Of a DNA stretch of 42,093 bases, positions 24,377 to 32,081 are shown in pieces (positions within the stretch are counted from its first letter, which is position 1; every line of letters begins with the position of its first letter). Position numbers and translations under genes: made by a program. The notes under the pieces were generated by a model. It was not told where the DNA came from, did not search any database, and saw nothing but the letters and a program-made list of their open reading frames with translations. The DNA is taken from NCBI GenBank assembly GCA_964592405.1, contig CAZQBY010000002.1:15317-57409 (forward strand). Reading direction: 5' to 3'. This DNA is from CAZQBY01 sp964592405 [NCBI: uncultured archaeon] (GTDB taxonomy: Archaea; Altiarchaeota; Altiarchaeia; JAFGQM01).

Positions 24377-24862
24377 TTATTTTTTCCGCCTTTTCCTGCC
24401 TTTTCTCTTCTTCCTGCCCTCCCTGCGCCTCCTGGCCAAATCGCTGGCCGCGAATGCGGTGACGGCGATGCTGGCTCCGCCGATGCCCCCGAGAAGCGCG
24501 CCGCCTATGAGCCTCCTGCCCTGCCTCCGCCAGTACCTGCGGAACTCGGGCTTGAGCCTCTTCTGCTCCCTCCAGAAGGCTTGGAGGTCGCTCTTCGTCT
24601 TTGGCGAGAGCTTGGTTATGGCAATCTCATAGGGGTCTATCTCCATCGAGCCCCTCCTGTCCGCCCGCCTCCCCGGCCGGACGGCCCCCTGCCGTATTAT
24701 CTCCTTCCTAAGCCTCTCAGCCTCGTCGATGTGCGCCTGGAGGTGCTTGGGCCGGGGGAGGCTGGGAATGGCAGTGGAGATTCCTGCGAAGGCCCCGAGG
24801 GCAAAAGCGCTCACCACGGCCGCCTTCATCTCGCTCCTGTCGCCCCTATCCTTTTGATCCAT
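24377..24862 (-). CDS. Basic two-helix membrane protein, unknown
   Basis: A 161-residue protein with hydrophobic segments at about 13-32 (AAVVSAFALGAFAGI) and a Gly-rich segment at about 118-140 (LIGGALLGGIGGASIAVTAF). It has a very basic central region and a C-terminal tail of Arg and Lys (RRREGRKKRKGRKRRKK). The Gly-rich helix has GxxxG-type packing motifs. Its start overlaps the upstream asparagine-synthetase-like gene by 17 nt; Met12 is an alternative. Not a recognised family. Confidence 0.65.
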   Translation of the reverse strand: MDQKDRGDRSEMKAAVVSAFALGAFAGISTAIPSLPRPKHLQAHIDEAERLRKEIIRQGAVRPGRRADRRGSMEIDPYEIAITKLSPKTKSDLQAFWREQKRLKPEFRRYWRRQGRRLIGGALLGGIGGASIAVTAFAASDLARRRREGRKKRKGRKRRKK

Positions 24863-25763
24863 TCTCCAGATAGCTCTCCAGAAACATCGTCAAGTATTGT
24901 TTCTTACCCTGCTTCCACGCCCTCTCCTTAAAGCCCTTCCTGCGCGCCAGCCGGTCCAGAGCCTTGTGCACGCCACTGCCGTACTGGGCGGCCTTCTTCG
25001 GGCGCCAGACTATTTCCTTGGGCAGGATCTCCTCAGCTGCTCTCTTCTCACAGAACTTGCGAATGATGAATTTTTGGCCATGCTTCTCATAGGGGTATCT
25101 GGGCTTCCTGTCGCCCATCCAGAGGCGGTCCCTGACGTCTATAGAGAGCCCGTATTCCACGAAGCCATCCTCCAGGAAGGGGTTTCGCAGCTCGATGCCA
25201 TTCTTTGCACAGACTGCGCGGCCTATCCTGATTATCTCGTTCTTGAGCTCGAGGGTGTCCTTTTTGAGCAGTCGTTTGAGGGCATCATAGCCCTTCTCAA
25301 GCAATATGGGTATATAGCGCGCATATCCGCCGAACATCTCGTCCGGGCCCTGGCCGGAGAGCATGACCTTGAAGCCATCTTGGGCTGCTGCCTTGGAGGC
25401 GAAATAAGACGGGAGCTCAGCGCCCACGCGAACCGGGCTGACGTGGCCCTCCATTTTGTTGATTATGGGGGTTATGGCAGGGAGTGCCTCCTCCATATCC
25501 TCCTCGCTGAGCTTGATTATGTCCAAGTCAAAATGGCTCTTCAGATTGCGTGCGAAGGGGATGTCGGGTGCGCCCTCCACGCCCACGGTGTAGGCCGTCA
25601 CGCTGCAGTGGCGTGCGGCCAGAACCGCCAGCAGGCTGGAGTCCACCCCGCCGGAGAAGATTACGCCAGTCTCCTTCTCGCACTGGCTCTTCACGACCGC
25701 ATCCAGCTTCTGCAGGAACTCGCCCACGCTAATTTTTAGCCTTGAAGCATAAAATAGGAGCAT
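24846..25763 (-). CDS. Asparagine-synthetase-like amidase-less ligase
   Basis: A protein of about 305 residues containing only the ATP-pyrophosphatase domain of asparagine synthetase B: the PP-loop FSGGVDSS (36-43), the LSGQGPDEMFGGY motif, and the C-terminal RNPFLEDGFVEYG and PKEIVWRPKKAAQYGSG blocks. The N-terminal glutaminase domain with its nucleophilic Cys is absent, so any activity must use free ammonia or a partner glutaminase, or a different acceptor. The open frame extends to 25829. The ATG at 25763 overlaps the divergent ATG at 25762, and a GTG at 25727 with a TATA-like TATTTTATG about 25 nt upstream is a credible alternative start. Confidence 0.8.
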   Translation of the reverse strand: MLLFYASRLKISVGEFLQKLDAVVKSQCEKETGVIFSGGVDSSLLAVLAARHCSVTAYTVGVEGAPDIPFARNLKSHFDLDIIKLSEEDMEEALPAITPIINKMEGHVSPVRVGAELPSYFASKAAAQDGFKVMLSGQGPDEMFGGYARYIPILLEKGYDALKRLLKKDTLELKNEIIRIGRAVCAKNGIELRNPFLEDGFVEYGLSIDVRDRLWMGDRKPRYPYEKHGQKFIIRKFCEKRAAEEILPKEIVWRPKKAAQYGSGVHKALDRLARRKGFKERAWKQGKKQYLTMFLESYLENGSKG

Positions 25764-25977
25764 GTCACCACTCTGGCGGAGAAGAAAAAGAAAAGAGAGG
25801 AAAGGTCCCAGCGAACCTGCTGGATTCACCCCTGCTGAGGTGAAAGAGCTGATGAGCGTTAGTGAGCGTCTAAATCTCAGATATCATAGATTATGGCCCA
25901 GGCTCCAACATCATCTAAAAAACCATCCGGGAGAGGGCAGACTTGTGGATGTTGGTGGTATGAAGATATGGGCTTAA
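25762..25977 (+). CDS. Small basic protein, unknown
   Basis: A 71-residue frame with a very basic N-terminus (MSPLWRRRKRKERKG) followed by FTPAEVKELMSVSERLNLRY, resembling the composition of other orphans here. Its ATG overlaps the ATG of the divergent ligase gene by two bases, so both starts are unlikely to be right as drawn. The frame stays open for 29 more codons past its stop. It could be a genuine small gene or the remains of a longer one. Confidence 0.4.
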   Translation: MSPLWRRRKRKERKGPSEPAGFTPAEVKELMSVSERLNLRYHRLWPRLQHHLKNHPGEGRLVDVGGMKIWA

Positions 25978-26121
25978 AACCTTGGGAGCGGGGGGCGTAC
26001 TGTTTGGTGTGCAGGCTCCAGTTGGCCGCATATTGAGGGGTATGAGGGTGCATATGATGCTCTTTGACAATATGGGTAACATCCTAATCAAAAGGATGGG
26101 GAGCTGCCGGTGTAGAGAGTA

Positions 26122-26130
26122 TTTTTAATA
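26122..26130 (+). promoter_or_regulatory. Putative TATA box for the 26148 gene
   Basis: TTTTTAATA lies 22 nt upstream of the ATG at 26148 and 31 nt upstream of a second in-frame ATG at 26157. The spacing slightly favours the second ATG for a leaderless transcript. Confidence 0.4.
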
Positions 26131-26147
26131 TTTAAACCCAAAAATTA

Positions 26148-26510
26148 ATGCCCAATATGCCGCTCTTTGGTCCAAAGGCTGGTCACCTTAGAAATCGCAG
26201 AAAGAGAGAAAAGTTCGTGGAAAGGTTGAGGAGTGGCAATCCTGCCCACATCGAAGTAATCAGAGAACTGATTAGCATTCTTCCAAGGGAAAGGAGTTAT
26301 TATGAAAAATGGCCTGTCCACAAACAGACCCTTACTGTAAAAACAACACCGCACAAGGACATTGCAGTTGGGAGTGCTGCTGTGAAAGGTAGGAAGATAC
26401 ACTGGATAAGGATAACTGATAAGAACGGTAAAGAGCATTTCATTGGGCCGCTAAATGAAAGAGGAGAGCTATTGCAACATAATACTCATGCCCAGACACC
26501 GCAGAAGTGA
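26148..26510 (+). CDS. Basic protein of unknown function
   Basis: A 120-residue protein (117 from the alternative ATG at 26157, MPLFGPKAG). The N-terminus is basic (HLRNRRKREKFVERLRSG). A helical part follows (HIEVIRELISILPRERSYYEKW), then a strand-rich end (KIHWIRITDKNGKEHFIGP). No recognised family. It overlaps the next gene by 23 nt and lies upstream of eL30-nusA. Confidence 0.65.
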   Translation: MPNMPLFGPKAGHLRNRRKREKFVERLRSGNPAHIEVIRELISILPRERSYYEKWPVHKQTLTVKTTPHKDIAVGSAAVKGRKIHWIRITDKNGKEHFIGPLNERGELLQHNTHAQTPQK

Positions 26511-26811
26511 ACACCTGCCCAGGAGGCTGATAGAGAGAATCAAGGCTAGTGAATACTCCGAATTTTTTGGCCATGTGTACACCGCTCTGGGTGGCGGACT
26601 GATGGGGGCGAGGTATCTGCTGACCCGGCCATTCCTGCCAAATGGCAAGAGGGCGCGCATAGGAGCACCAATGGACGTGCAATACACACTTAAGGACCAG
26701 ATACTGACAAGAACAGAATTCGTACGTGGCGCTCCCTCCCTGCCAGTCCACATGGCACACTTTGACCCGGAGACAGGCAAAAGACTCTCGACTGTACTGG
26801 ACTGTTTTTGA
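26488..26811 (+). CDS. Basic protein of unknown function
   Basis: A 107-residue protein from the ATG at 26488 (MPRHRRSEHLPRRL), overlapping the upstream gene by 23 nt. It has an Arg-rich N-terminus, then FFGHVYTALGGGLMGARYLL, which is weakly hydrophobic, and a strand-rich end. No known motif. The overlap suggests translational coupling with its neighbour. Confidence 0.6.
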   Translation: MPRHRRSEHLPRRLIERIKASEYSEFFGHVYTALGGGLMGARYLLTRPFLPNGKRARIGAPMDVQYTLKDQILTRTEFVRGAPSLPVHMAHFDPETGKRLSTVLDCF

Positions 26812-26828
26812 TTTGATAGGTTAGCAAG

Positions 26829-26839
26829 CTTTTTATACC
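26829..26839 (+). promoter_or_regulatory. Putative TATA box for eL30-nusA
   Basis: CTTTTTATACC lies about 49 nt upstream of the eL30 ATG at 26883, predicting a start near 26858 and a leader of about 25 nt. A short leader is reasonable for a ribosomal protein operon. Confidence 0.45.
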
Positions 26840-26882
26840 AACGTCTTCAAATTAAAGGCGGGGTTTATGTTCCAACTGAGAA

Positions 26883-27173
26883 ATGGGTTTTGAAGAAGAA
26901 GTAAAAAAGGTTCTCAAAGACGGAGAGCTTGTTATCGGTGAGAAGAAAGTGAAGAAGGGTCTGTTAAAGGGCGGTGTCAAGATGGTAATTGTCGCAAAGA
27001 ATGCATCCCAGAGTATGAAGGAGGATTTCAAGAGATATGCCGAAATGTCAAATATCAGATATTATGAGTATCCCGAATCCTCTAAGGAACTTGGCTATGC
27101 CTGTGCAAAGCCCTTTTCTGTGTCAACCATTGCGGTTGTGAAGGAGGGAACGAGCAGAATACTTAAGATATAA
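26883..27173 (+). CDS. rpl30e: Ribosomal protein eL30
   Basis: A 96-residue L7Ae-superfamily ribosomal protein of the large subunit. It has the L30e pattern: KKVLKDGELVIGEKKVKKGL, then MVIVAKNASQSMKEDFKRYA, YYEYPESSKELGYACAKPF and the C-terminal VSTIAVVKEGTSRIL. It is followed after 19 nt by nusA, the conserved archaeal pair. The RNA polymerase genes normally upstream and the rps12/rps7 genes normally downstream are absent. Confidence 0.93.
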   Translation: MGFEEEVKKVLKDGELVIGEKKVKKGLLKGGVKMVIVAKNASQSMKEDFKRYAEMSNIRYYEYPESSKELGYACAKPFSVSTIAVVKEGTSRILKI

Positions 27174-27192
27174 TACTTAGATATAAATCAAG

Positions 27193-27588
27193 ATGCTCTT
27201 GAATACCCGAGATATCCAGTTGATGAACGCCTTTGAATCCATAACCCACGCCCGGACTCTTGACTGCTTCCAGATGGATGATACCATAGTATTCCTGGTC
27301 AAGGAGGGACATCTGGGCAGGGCTATTGGCAGGGGAGGCGAAACCATAAACCGCGCGAGAAAGAAGTTCGGTAAACGACTGATAGTGTTTGAGGACTCTG
27401 ACAATCCGCGCAGGTTCATAATCAATGTCTGCAAGCCCCTGAAGGCCAGCCCGAACATCGGTGATGAGATACGTATAGACGTCCTAAGGAGCCAAAGGGA
27501 TGAGATTTCCGGCAGACAGATAAGGATCCTGAAGGAACTGATAAGAAGGAAGCTCAATGTATCCAAGGTGAATTTTGTCTTTACCTAG
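27193..27588 (+). CDS. nusA: Archaeal transcription factor NusA
   Basis: A 131-residue protein consisting of two KH domains, like other archaeal NusA proteins and without the bacterial N-terminal and S1 regions. The first KH shows VKEGHLGRAIGRGGETINRA with its GxxG loop (about 43-58), followed by KRLIVFEDSDNPRRF; the second ends with LRRKLNV-like sequence. It probably binds nascent RNA and affects elongation or antitermination. It is co-transcribed with eL30. Its stop overlaps the convergent M42 peptidase stop inside a shared CTAG. Confidence 0.88.
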   Translation: MLLNTRDIQLMNAFESITHARTLDCFQMDDTIVFLVKEGHLGRAIGRGGETINRARKKFGKRLIVFEDSDNPRRFIINVCKPLKASPNIGDEIRIDVLRSQRDEISGRQIRILKELIRRKLNVSKVNFVFT

Positions 27589-28616
27589 AGCAACTCTCCT
27601 ATACGGCTGATGAACTCTCCAGCCAGCTTTACTGCATTATCTATATCTTCATAATTTGCTATTCCACTGGGAGAGTGTATGTAACGAGTGGGGATGGATA
27701 TACCGCCAGTTTGGACACCCTCATTGCTCATATAGATTATGGCTCCATCAGTCATTCCCCCTTTTGTGGCCTCCAGCTGATAGGGTATCTTGGCATCACG
27801 CGCACAGCGTATGAGGTGTCTCTTGACCTGCGGCGATGGAACCAGCCCGCGACCGCTGGACTCCACAACCGTTATTGCCGGCCCCTTGCCAAGTTCAAGG
27901 GAGGTTTCACTCTTATTGATGTCGGGAGTGTCGCCAGCTATGCCGGTATCCAGAACAAGTGCAAAATCTGGTTTTATGGCAAAGGCTGATGTGCGCGCAC
28001 CCTTGAGTCCAAGCTCTTCCTGGACAGTGGCCACTCCATAGACGGTTCCCCTGAAATCATCCAATCGTTTTATAGTCTCGATGAGGGCTGCACAACCCGT
28101 GCGGTTATCCAGGGCCTTGCCAATAAAGTTCTTGCCAAGGTCTATGAATCTGGAATCAAAGATTATAGGGTCTCCTATCTGGACCCTTTTGTTAACCTCA
28201 TCCTTGTCCAGACCCGTATCTACATACATGTCATCCAGCTTGAGTTTTTTCTTCTTGTCCTCCTCCTCCCTCTTGAGATGAGGAGGTTTGAAGCCTATAA
28301 TCCCGGGCAGTTCACCACTCTCGGTGAGGATTGTAACGCTGGTCGCCGGCAGGGTCTCATCATCTATACCACCCATCGGGATAAACCGTATAAACCCGTT
28401 TTCATCTATGTATTTGACAAGCAGGCCTATCTCATCCATGTGGGCAGCTATCATGATTCTGGGCTTGCCGCTACCCTTTTTGCAGATGACATTGCCAAAT
28501 CTGTCCACCTCCGTCTCCCCATATCTGGAGAGGTGCTTTTTCATCAGAGCACGTATCTCTTCCTCATATCCACTGATGCCTTTTGCACTAGTAAGCTCCT
28601 CCAAAAGTTTCTTCAT
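27585..28616 (-). CDS. M42-family aminopeptidase (TET-like)
   Basis: A 343-residue dinuclear metallo-aminopeptidase that trims peptides in the cytoplasm, usually as a dodecameric tetrahedral complex. Metal and catalytic residues are visible: His59 and Asp61 in AAHMDEIG, Asp170 in ALDNRTG, the Glu200-Glu201 pair in TVQEELG, Asp223 in VLDTGIAGDTP and a late His in RYIHSPSG. Annotated in some genomes as endoglucanase, but the motif set is that of a peptidase. Convergent with nusA, sharing the CTAG at 27585-27588. Confidence 0.93.
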   Translation of the reverse strand: MKKLLEELTSAKGISGYEEEIRALMKKHLSRYGETEVDRFGNVICKKGSGKPRIMIAAHMDEIGLLVKYIDENGFIRFIPMGGIDDETLPATSVTILTESGELPGIIGFKPPHLKREEEDKKKKLKLDDMYVDTGLDKDEVNKRVQIGDPIIFDSRFIDLGKNFIGKALDNRTGCAALIETIKRLDDFRGTVYGVATVQEELGLKGARTSAFAIKPDFALVLDTGIAGDTPDINKSETSLELGKGPAITVVESSGRGLVPSPQVKRHLIRCARDAKIPYQLEATKGGMTDGAIIYMSNEGVQTGGISIPTRYIHSPSGIANYEDIDNAVKLAGEFISRIGELL

Positions 28617-28700
28617 CGTAATTTGTTATCTTTTAATGGGTATTTTTGATAGTTTAAGATGAAAAATAAGACTTTATTCAAAGGTGAGGCCTAAACTACC

Positions 28701-29609
28701 ATGATAAAAATCCAGTTCCTTGGGACATCAGGAACCGTGCCAACTGAAAGACGCGGCATGCCGGCCGTGTATCTCGAGTATCAGGGGCATCGGATGCTCT
28801 TTGACTGCGGCGAGGGGACACAGCGACAGATGAGGATAGCCGGACTACCTTTTATGAAGCTGGAGCGAATCTTCATAAGCCATTTTCATGCAGACCACTG
28901 CCTTGGGCTTGGTGGCCTGATACAGACTATGGATCTGCTCAGGCGCCAAAAGAAGCTGGAGATATACGGGCCGAAGGGTACCCAAGATGTTATTGAAAAG
29001 GTGATAACCACAGGAAACTTCATCCTAGAGGGCTTTGATTTGGAGATAAATGAGATCAGATCCAGAGGAATCAAACAGATATATGCTGATAAGGATTACA
29101 TCATAAAGTGCGCACAGCTGAATCACACCGTACCCTGTCTCGGCTACAGCTTTGAGGAACGGGAAAAGCGAAGGTTTCTGAAGGAGAAGGCCCTTAAGTT
29201 GGGGGTCCCCGAAGGACCCTTGTTCAGCAGGCTACAAGCCGGTGAAAATGTGAAAATAGGCAAAAGGGTTATTAAACCGGATGATGTCTTGGCCAAACCG
29301 GTAAGGGGAAGGAAGGTTGTTTACGCTTCGGATTCCAGACCCTGTACTGCCACAGTTCAGCTGGCGAAGGGTGCTGACTTCCTGATACATGAGGCCACTT
29401 ACGCCAATGATATGCAGAAATCAGCCATAGAAGGAAAACACTCAACTGCCAAGGAGGCTGCCGAAATTGCGAAGAAGGCCGGTGTGAAAAGGCTACTCCT
29501 GACGCATATAAGTCAGAGGTATAAAAAACCGAGGGTTCTTGAAGATGAAGCGAGGAAGGTTTTCCCGAAGACGAAGTTAGCTGAGGATTTTGATATTGTG
29601 ACGGTTTAA
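28701..29609 (+). CDS. rnz: Ribonuclease Z
   Basis: A 302-residue short-form RNase Z that removes tRNA 3' trailers. The metallo-beta-lactamase motif SHFHADH is at 60-66. FLGTSGTVPTERR at the N-terminus, FDCGEGTQRQM (34-44), the KVVYASDSRPC strand, HEATY and the C-terminal LLLTHISQRY complete the set. Needed here because CCA is not encoded in the tRNA-Cys gene and 3' ends must be trimmed. A membrane-protein gene follows after 18 nt. Confidence 0.94.
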   Translation: MIKIQFLGTSGTVPTERRGMPAVYLEYQGHRMLFDCGEGTQRQMRIAGLPFMKLERIFISHFHADHCLGLGGLIQTMDLLRRQKKLEIYGPKGTQDVIEKVITTGNFILEGFDLEINEIRSRGIKQIYADKDYIIKCAQLNHTVPCLGYSFEEREKRRFLKEKALKLGVPEGPLFSRLQAGENVKIGKRVIKPDDVLAKPVRGRKVVYASDSRPCTATVQLAKGADFLIHEATYANDMQKSAIEGKHSTAKEAAEIAKKAGVKRLLLTHISQRYKKPRVLEDEARKVFPKTKLAEDFDIVTV

Positions 29610-29627
29610 AGATTCAAATCAAACAAA

Positions 29628-30797
29628 ATGAAAAAAACCTTATTGCCTCTGACTTTCGTGGTCCTCTTTTCCTGCCTAGCTGCGGGGATGTTGCCCTCGT
29701 CAGCCTATGAAAAGGCGAAAAATAATGCTCGAGAGCATTTCATCGGGGTTGTCCAGTCGGTGAGGCCGATTATGATTTGGGGCTGTTCAGTAGACATGGT
29801 CGCCGACGTTGAGGTCACCGAGGTCTTCAAGACCCGTAAAGGCATTGCGCCGGGTGACAGGGTCCGTCTGCTGTATTATTCCGTGGGGCCTATGTCCTGT
29901 ACCGGGCCCACATGGCATAGCCATCTCGAGAGGGGATACCGGATCGAGGTCCACGCCAATTCCTTCGCGGAGTATCTTTCTTGGGAGTATAGTGAGGAGG
30001 AGAGGCTTGCCAGGAGGGCGGCGGACTTTGAGATAGCTGGGTCGGGGATAGACGTCCTAGAAAAAGGCGTGCTGCCTCCGGATCCCAGCTGGATTTTGTT
30101 TCTCCTGTTGGTCATCGTGGTTGTGAGTCTGATTCGAGCCAGGCGAGTGGAGAAGTCCGAGCTTTTTACAAAAGACGCCTCCGGGAGCAAGGCGACCGAG
30201 CCATTCGTCGTTTGGGTGTTGATTTTGGTGCTTACCCTTCTAACGGCTATAGTGGTCTTGTTCAATGTGAGTGCTTACACCTACTATGGCACTGCCAAAA
30301 CGTTCATGACATCATCGCTCTTCTTTGGCCTCTCGGCAGCCCTCTTCTTGGGGCTGAAGCGGGGAGATAGGAAGCTGCTCCTCTGGACGGGGTTGCTGGA
30401 GTTCGTCATACTGCTGCTGTCCCTACTCTCGTTCGACATGAGCCAGGATTATCTCTTTTATTTCTTGGTGCCCTTGTTTGTATTGATGCCGTTCTTTGTC
30501 GTAGTGTTCGGGGTGTTATGGGTCTCCCTGCCCGTAGGCCTCTTCTACGTGCAGGAGAACGCGGAAGACCGGAAGAAGCTTTGGATGTTCCTAGTCATGC
30601 TGGCCCTAGTCGTCGGGATAATCTGGACTGTCGTTGAGACCTCGGGGTTCAACAGATGGGACTGGGCGACGCAAAGATACGTCCTCGACTTGGGCAGGTT
30701 CGCGCTTGGTTGGTCGCTGATCTTCTTGGTGCCGCTAGGCATCTGGACGTATGTTGAGAGGAGATTATCGGCCCCCAGCAAGGCTAAAAAACCCTGA
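29628..30797 (+). CDS. Seven-helix membrane protein with exported N-domain
   Basis: A 389-residue protein. A signal peptide (about 1-26) precedes an external domain of about 125 residues with two Cys (53 and 91). Its pattern of strands (FIGVVQSVRP, VDMVADVEVTEVFK, GDRVRLLYYS) resembles the OB-like NTR/TIMP fold, suggested by pattern only. Seven hydrophobic segments follow at about 154-169, 192-214, 226-243, 250-268, 276-306, 319-336 and 357-375. The C-terminus is basic. No enzyme motif was recognised. It is 18 nt downstream of rnz, perhaps co-transcribed. The GC-rich body differs from the AT-rich flank. Confidence 0.75.
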   Translation: MKKTLLPLTFVVLFSCLAAGMLPSSAYEKAKNNAREHFIGVVQSVRPIMIWGCSVDMVADVEVTEVFKTRKGIAPGDRVRLLYYSVGPMSCTGPTWHSHLERGYRIEVHANSFAEYLSWEYSEEERLARRAADFEIAGSGIDVLEKGVLPPDPSWILFLLLVIVVVSLIRARRVEKSELFTKDASGSKATEPFVVWVLILVLTLLTAIVVLFNVSAYTYYGTAKTFMTSSLFFGLSAALFLGLKRGDRKLLLWTGLLEFVILLLSLLSFDMSQDYLFYFLVPLFVLMPFFVVVFGVLWVSLPVGLFYVQENAEDRKKLWMFLVMLALVVGIIWTVVETSGFNRWDWATQRYVLDLGRFALGWSLIFLVPLGIWTYVERRLSAPSKAKKP

Positions 30798-30890
30798 CCA
30801 AAGTGGGTTGCTGGGGGTTCGGAAGCTCCGGCCAGAGGTGGGAAATGGGATTTTTAGAACTTAAACTTATGGGATATAAGGTGAACTAAT

Positions 30891-31069
30891 ATGGTTCAAG
30901 CAATAATCAACCTAAATGAGAATGCCAACAGAATCCTGAACATAGTGAAGGTCCTGCAGGGCAGGCGGAGGACCAACGTGGGAAGCTTTGTCTTGCCCTA
31001 TTCCATAGACGAGAACCGGGGGTCATCAGGCTCTTTGAGTATGAGCATCATGACAGAGTGTACAAGTAG
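30891..31069 (+). pseudogene. Decayed antitoxin (DUF2683-like) / RelE-type toxin remnant
   Basis: The first 24 codons (MVQAIINLNENANRILNIVK) match the start of DUF2683-type small archaeal proteins, often antitoxins. The same frame then reads VGSFVLPYSIDENR. Shifting frame once at the G-run near 31018-31022 continues as GVIRLFEYEHHDRVYK and stops at 31069. Together the last two pieces look like the C-terminal third of a RelE/ParE toxin (VGxYRVLYxID...HHDKVYK). The simplest reading is a deletion fusing the antitoxin 5' end to the toxin 3' end, plus a loss of one G. The intact frame to 31112 is 73 codons and might still be translated. Confidence 0.55.
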
Positions 31070-31162
31070 GTATTCCACTGCCAAAGAGGCTGATTATGAT
31101 CTGGGTTGGTGATGAGCCAGAGAACATGCCAACCACTATAAAGAACGGCAAGAAACCAAGCC

Positions 31163-31678
31163 TTAGGACATCTCAATGTTGCCTACCTCATCCCACCACA
31201 TCTCAACAACCTCGGGGCCCTCGCCGCTGTCAGTTGTTATGATGCCGTGGCACATCTCCTTGCCTTCGCGCAGTTCTTTACCCATGACCTCAATCTGGGT
31301 ACTTCCTCCCAGAGAACCCAAGTCTATGCTTATTGTCTGACCCTCCGGACACCAATCACGCGCAGCCGGAGCAGGCAGGGAAGCTATCTTGTTCTCGACT
31401 GCAGCCATTTCTGTGGCTAGGGCATCAACTGACACCTGTAAGTCATAAAGCTGGTCATGCATAACCCATAAGGCGGTTACAAATGTAAGCGCAAGCAGCA
31501 GAATCGCCCCAGCAGTCAGAATATAGTAGCTCTTCCAGCGCATAAGCCCCAACTCCTCAAAAGCACGAACAATGTCCTCCTTCTGCTCTATTCTCCGCTC
31601 CTCAGATTCAATGAGTCTTTCCTCCCGTTCAATCCTCTTGAGTTCCTCTTCAATATCCGGTTTCTTCTTACGGGCCAT
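31163..31678 (-). CDS. Coiled-coil single-pass membrane protein, unknown
   Basis: A 171-residue protein. The N-terminal 45 residues are a highly charged coiled coil (IEEELKRIEREERLIESEER). A transmembrane helix lies at about 51-72. A short heptad-like segment (75-100) precedes an external domain with two Cys (110 and about 143) containing GQTISIDLGSLGGSTQIEVM. Charge distribution places the N-terminus inside. Not a recognised family. It is 41 nt downstream of the PTPS gene, probably the last gene of the long minus-strand run. Confidence 0.7.
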   Translation of the reverse strand: MARKKKPDIEEELKRIEREERLIESEERRIEQKEDIVRAFEELGLMRWKSYYILTAGAILLLALTFVTALWVMHDQLYDLQVSVDALATEMAAVENKIASLPAPAARDWCPEGQTISIDLGSLGGSTQIEVMGKELREGKEMCHGIITTDSGEGPEVVEMWWDEVGNIEMS

Positions 31679-31719
31679 TTTGGATGATTGATATTCTTAT
31701 TAAGGGTTCAATAAAAACG

Positions 31720-32052
31720 TTAGAGCTCTACCCACTTGCCAGAACCCTCCCAGACCCGCACAGAGACCACATTCATCCTCTTCCTGAGCCTGTCATATAT
31801 CCACTGGGCGATGTTCTCGGCAGTAGGGTTTTTCATAATCCTGTTCAGATCCTTATGATCCAGCTTGACCATAACCTCCTCATTGACTATCTTCTTTATC
31901 TCCCTGAAGTCCATGACCATGCCGTCCTTAACGGGTCCTTCCACCACAACACGAAGCTTATATGTGTGCCCATGCGGCTCCTCACAGGGACTGCCCTTAT
32001 CATCCACTATGTAGTGCGCCGCATCGAAGGTAAACTCCCGTGCTACTTTCAT
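31720..32052 (-). CDS. queD: 6-pyruvoyl-tetrahydropterin synthase / QueD family
   Basis: A 110-residue T-fold enzyme. Zinc ligands are His13, His27 and His29 (FDAAHYI and PHGHTY), the catalytic Cys is Cys23 in SPCEE, and DFREIKKIV, LDHKDLN, PTAENIA and VWEG are the remaining family blocks. It likely acts as 6-carboxy-tetrahydropterin synthase for queuosine/archaeosine precursors. Pterin synthesis is also possible and is of interest given the Mch homologue nearby. It lies 29 nt behind the DRTGG P-loop gene. Confidence 0.85.
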   Translation of the reverse strand: MKVAREFTFDAAHYIVDDKGSPCEEPHGHTYKLRVVVEGPVKDGMVMDFREIKKIVNEEVMVKLDHKDLNRIMKNPTAENIAQWIYDRLRKRMNVVSVRVWEGSGKWVEL

Positions 32053-32081
32053 CTTATAATTATCGCATACTCTGAAAAAAA

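Noticed and set aside
24897-25739. 280-codon plus-strand open frame
   Set aside because: It lies entirely antisense to the asparagine-synthetase-like gene, whose motifs are clear. It is a by-product of GC-rich codon use on the other strand.
25978-26064. Read-through extension of the small basic gene for about 29 codons after its stop
   Set aside because: An open stretch of this length is common by chance and no motif supports coding.
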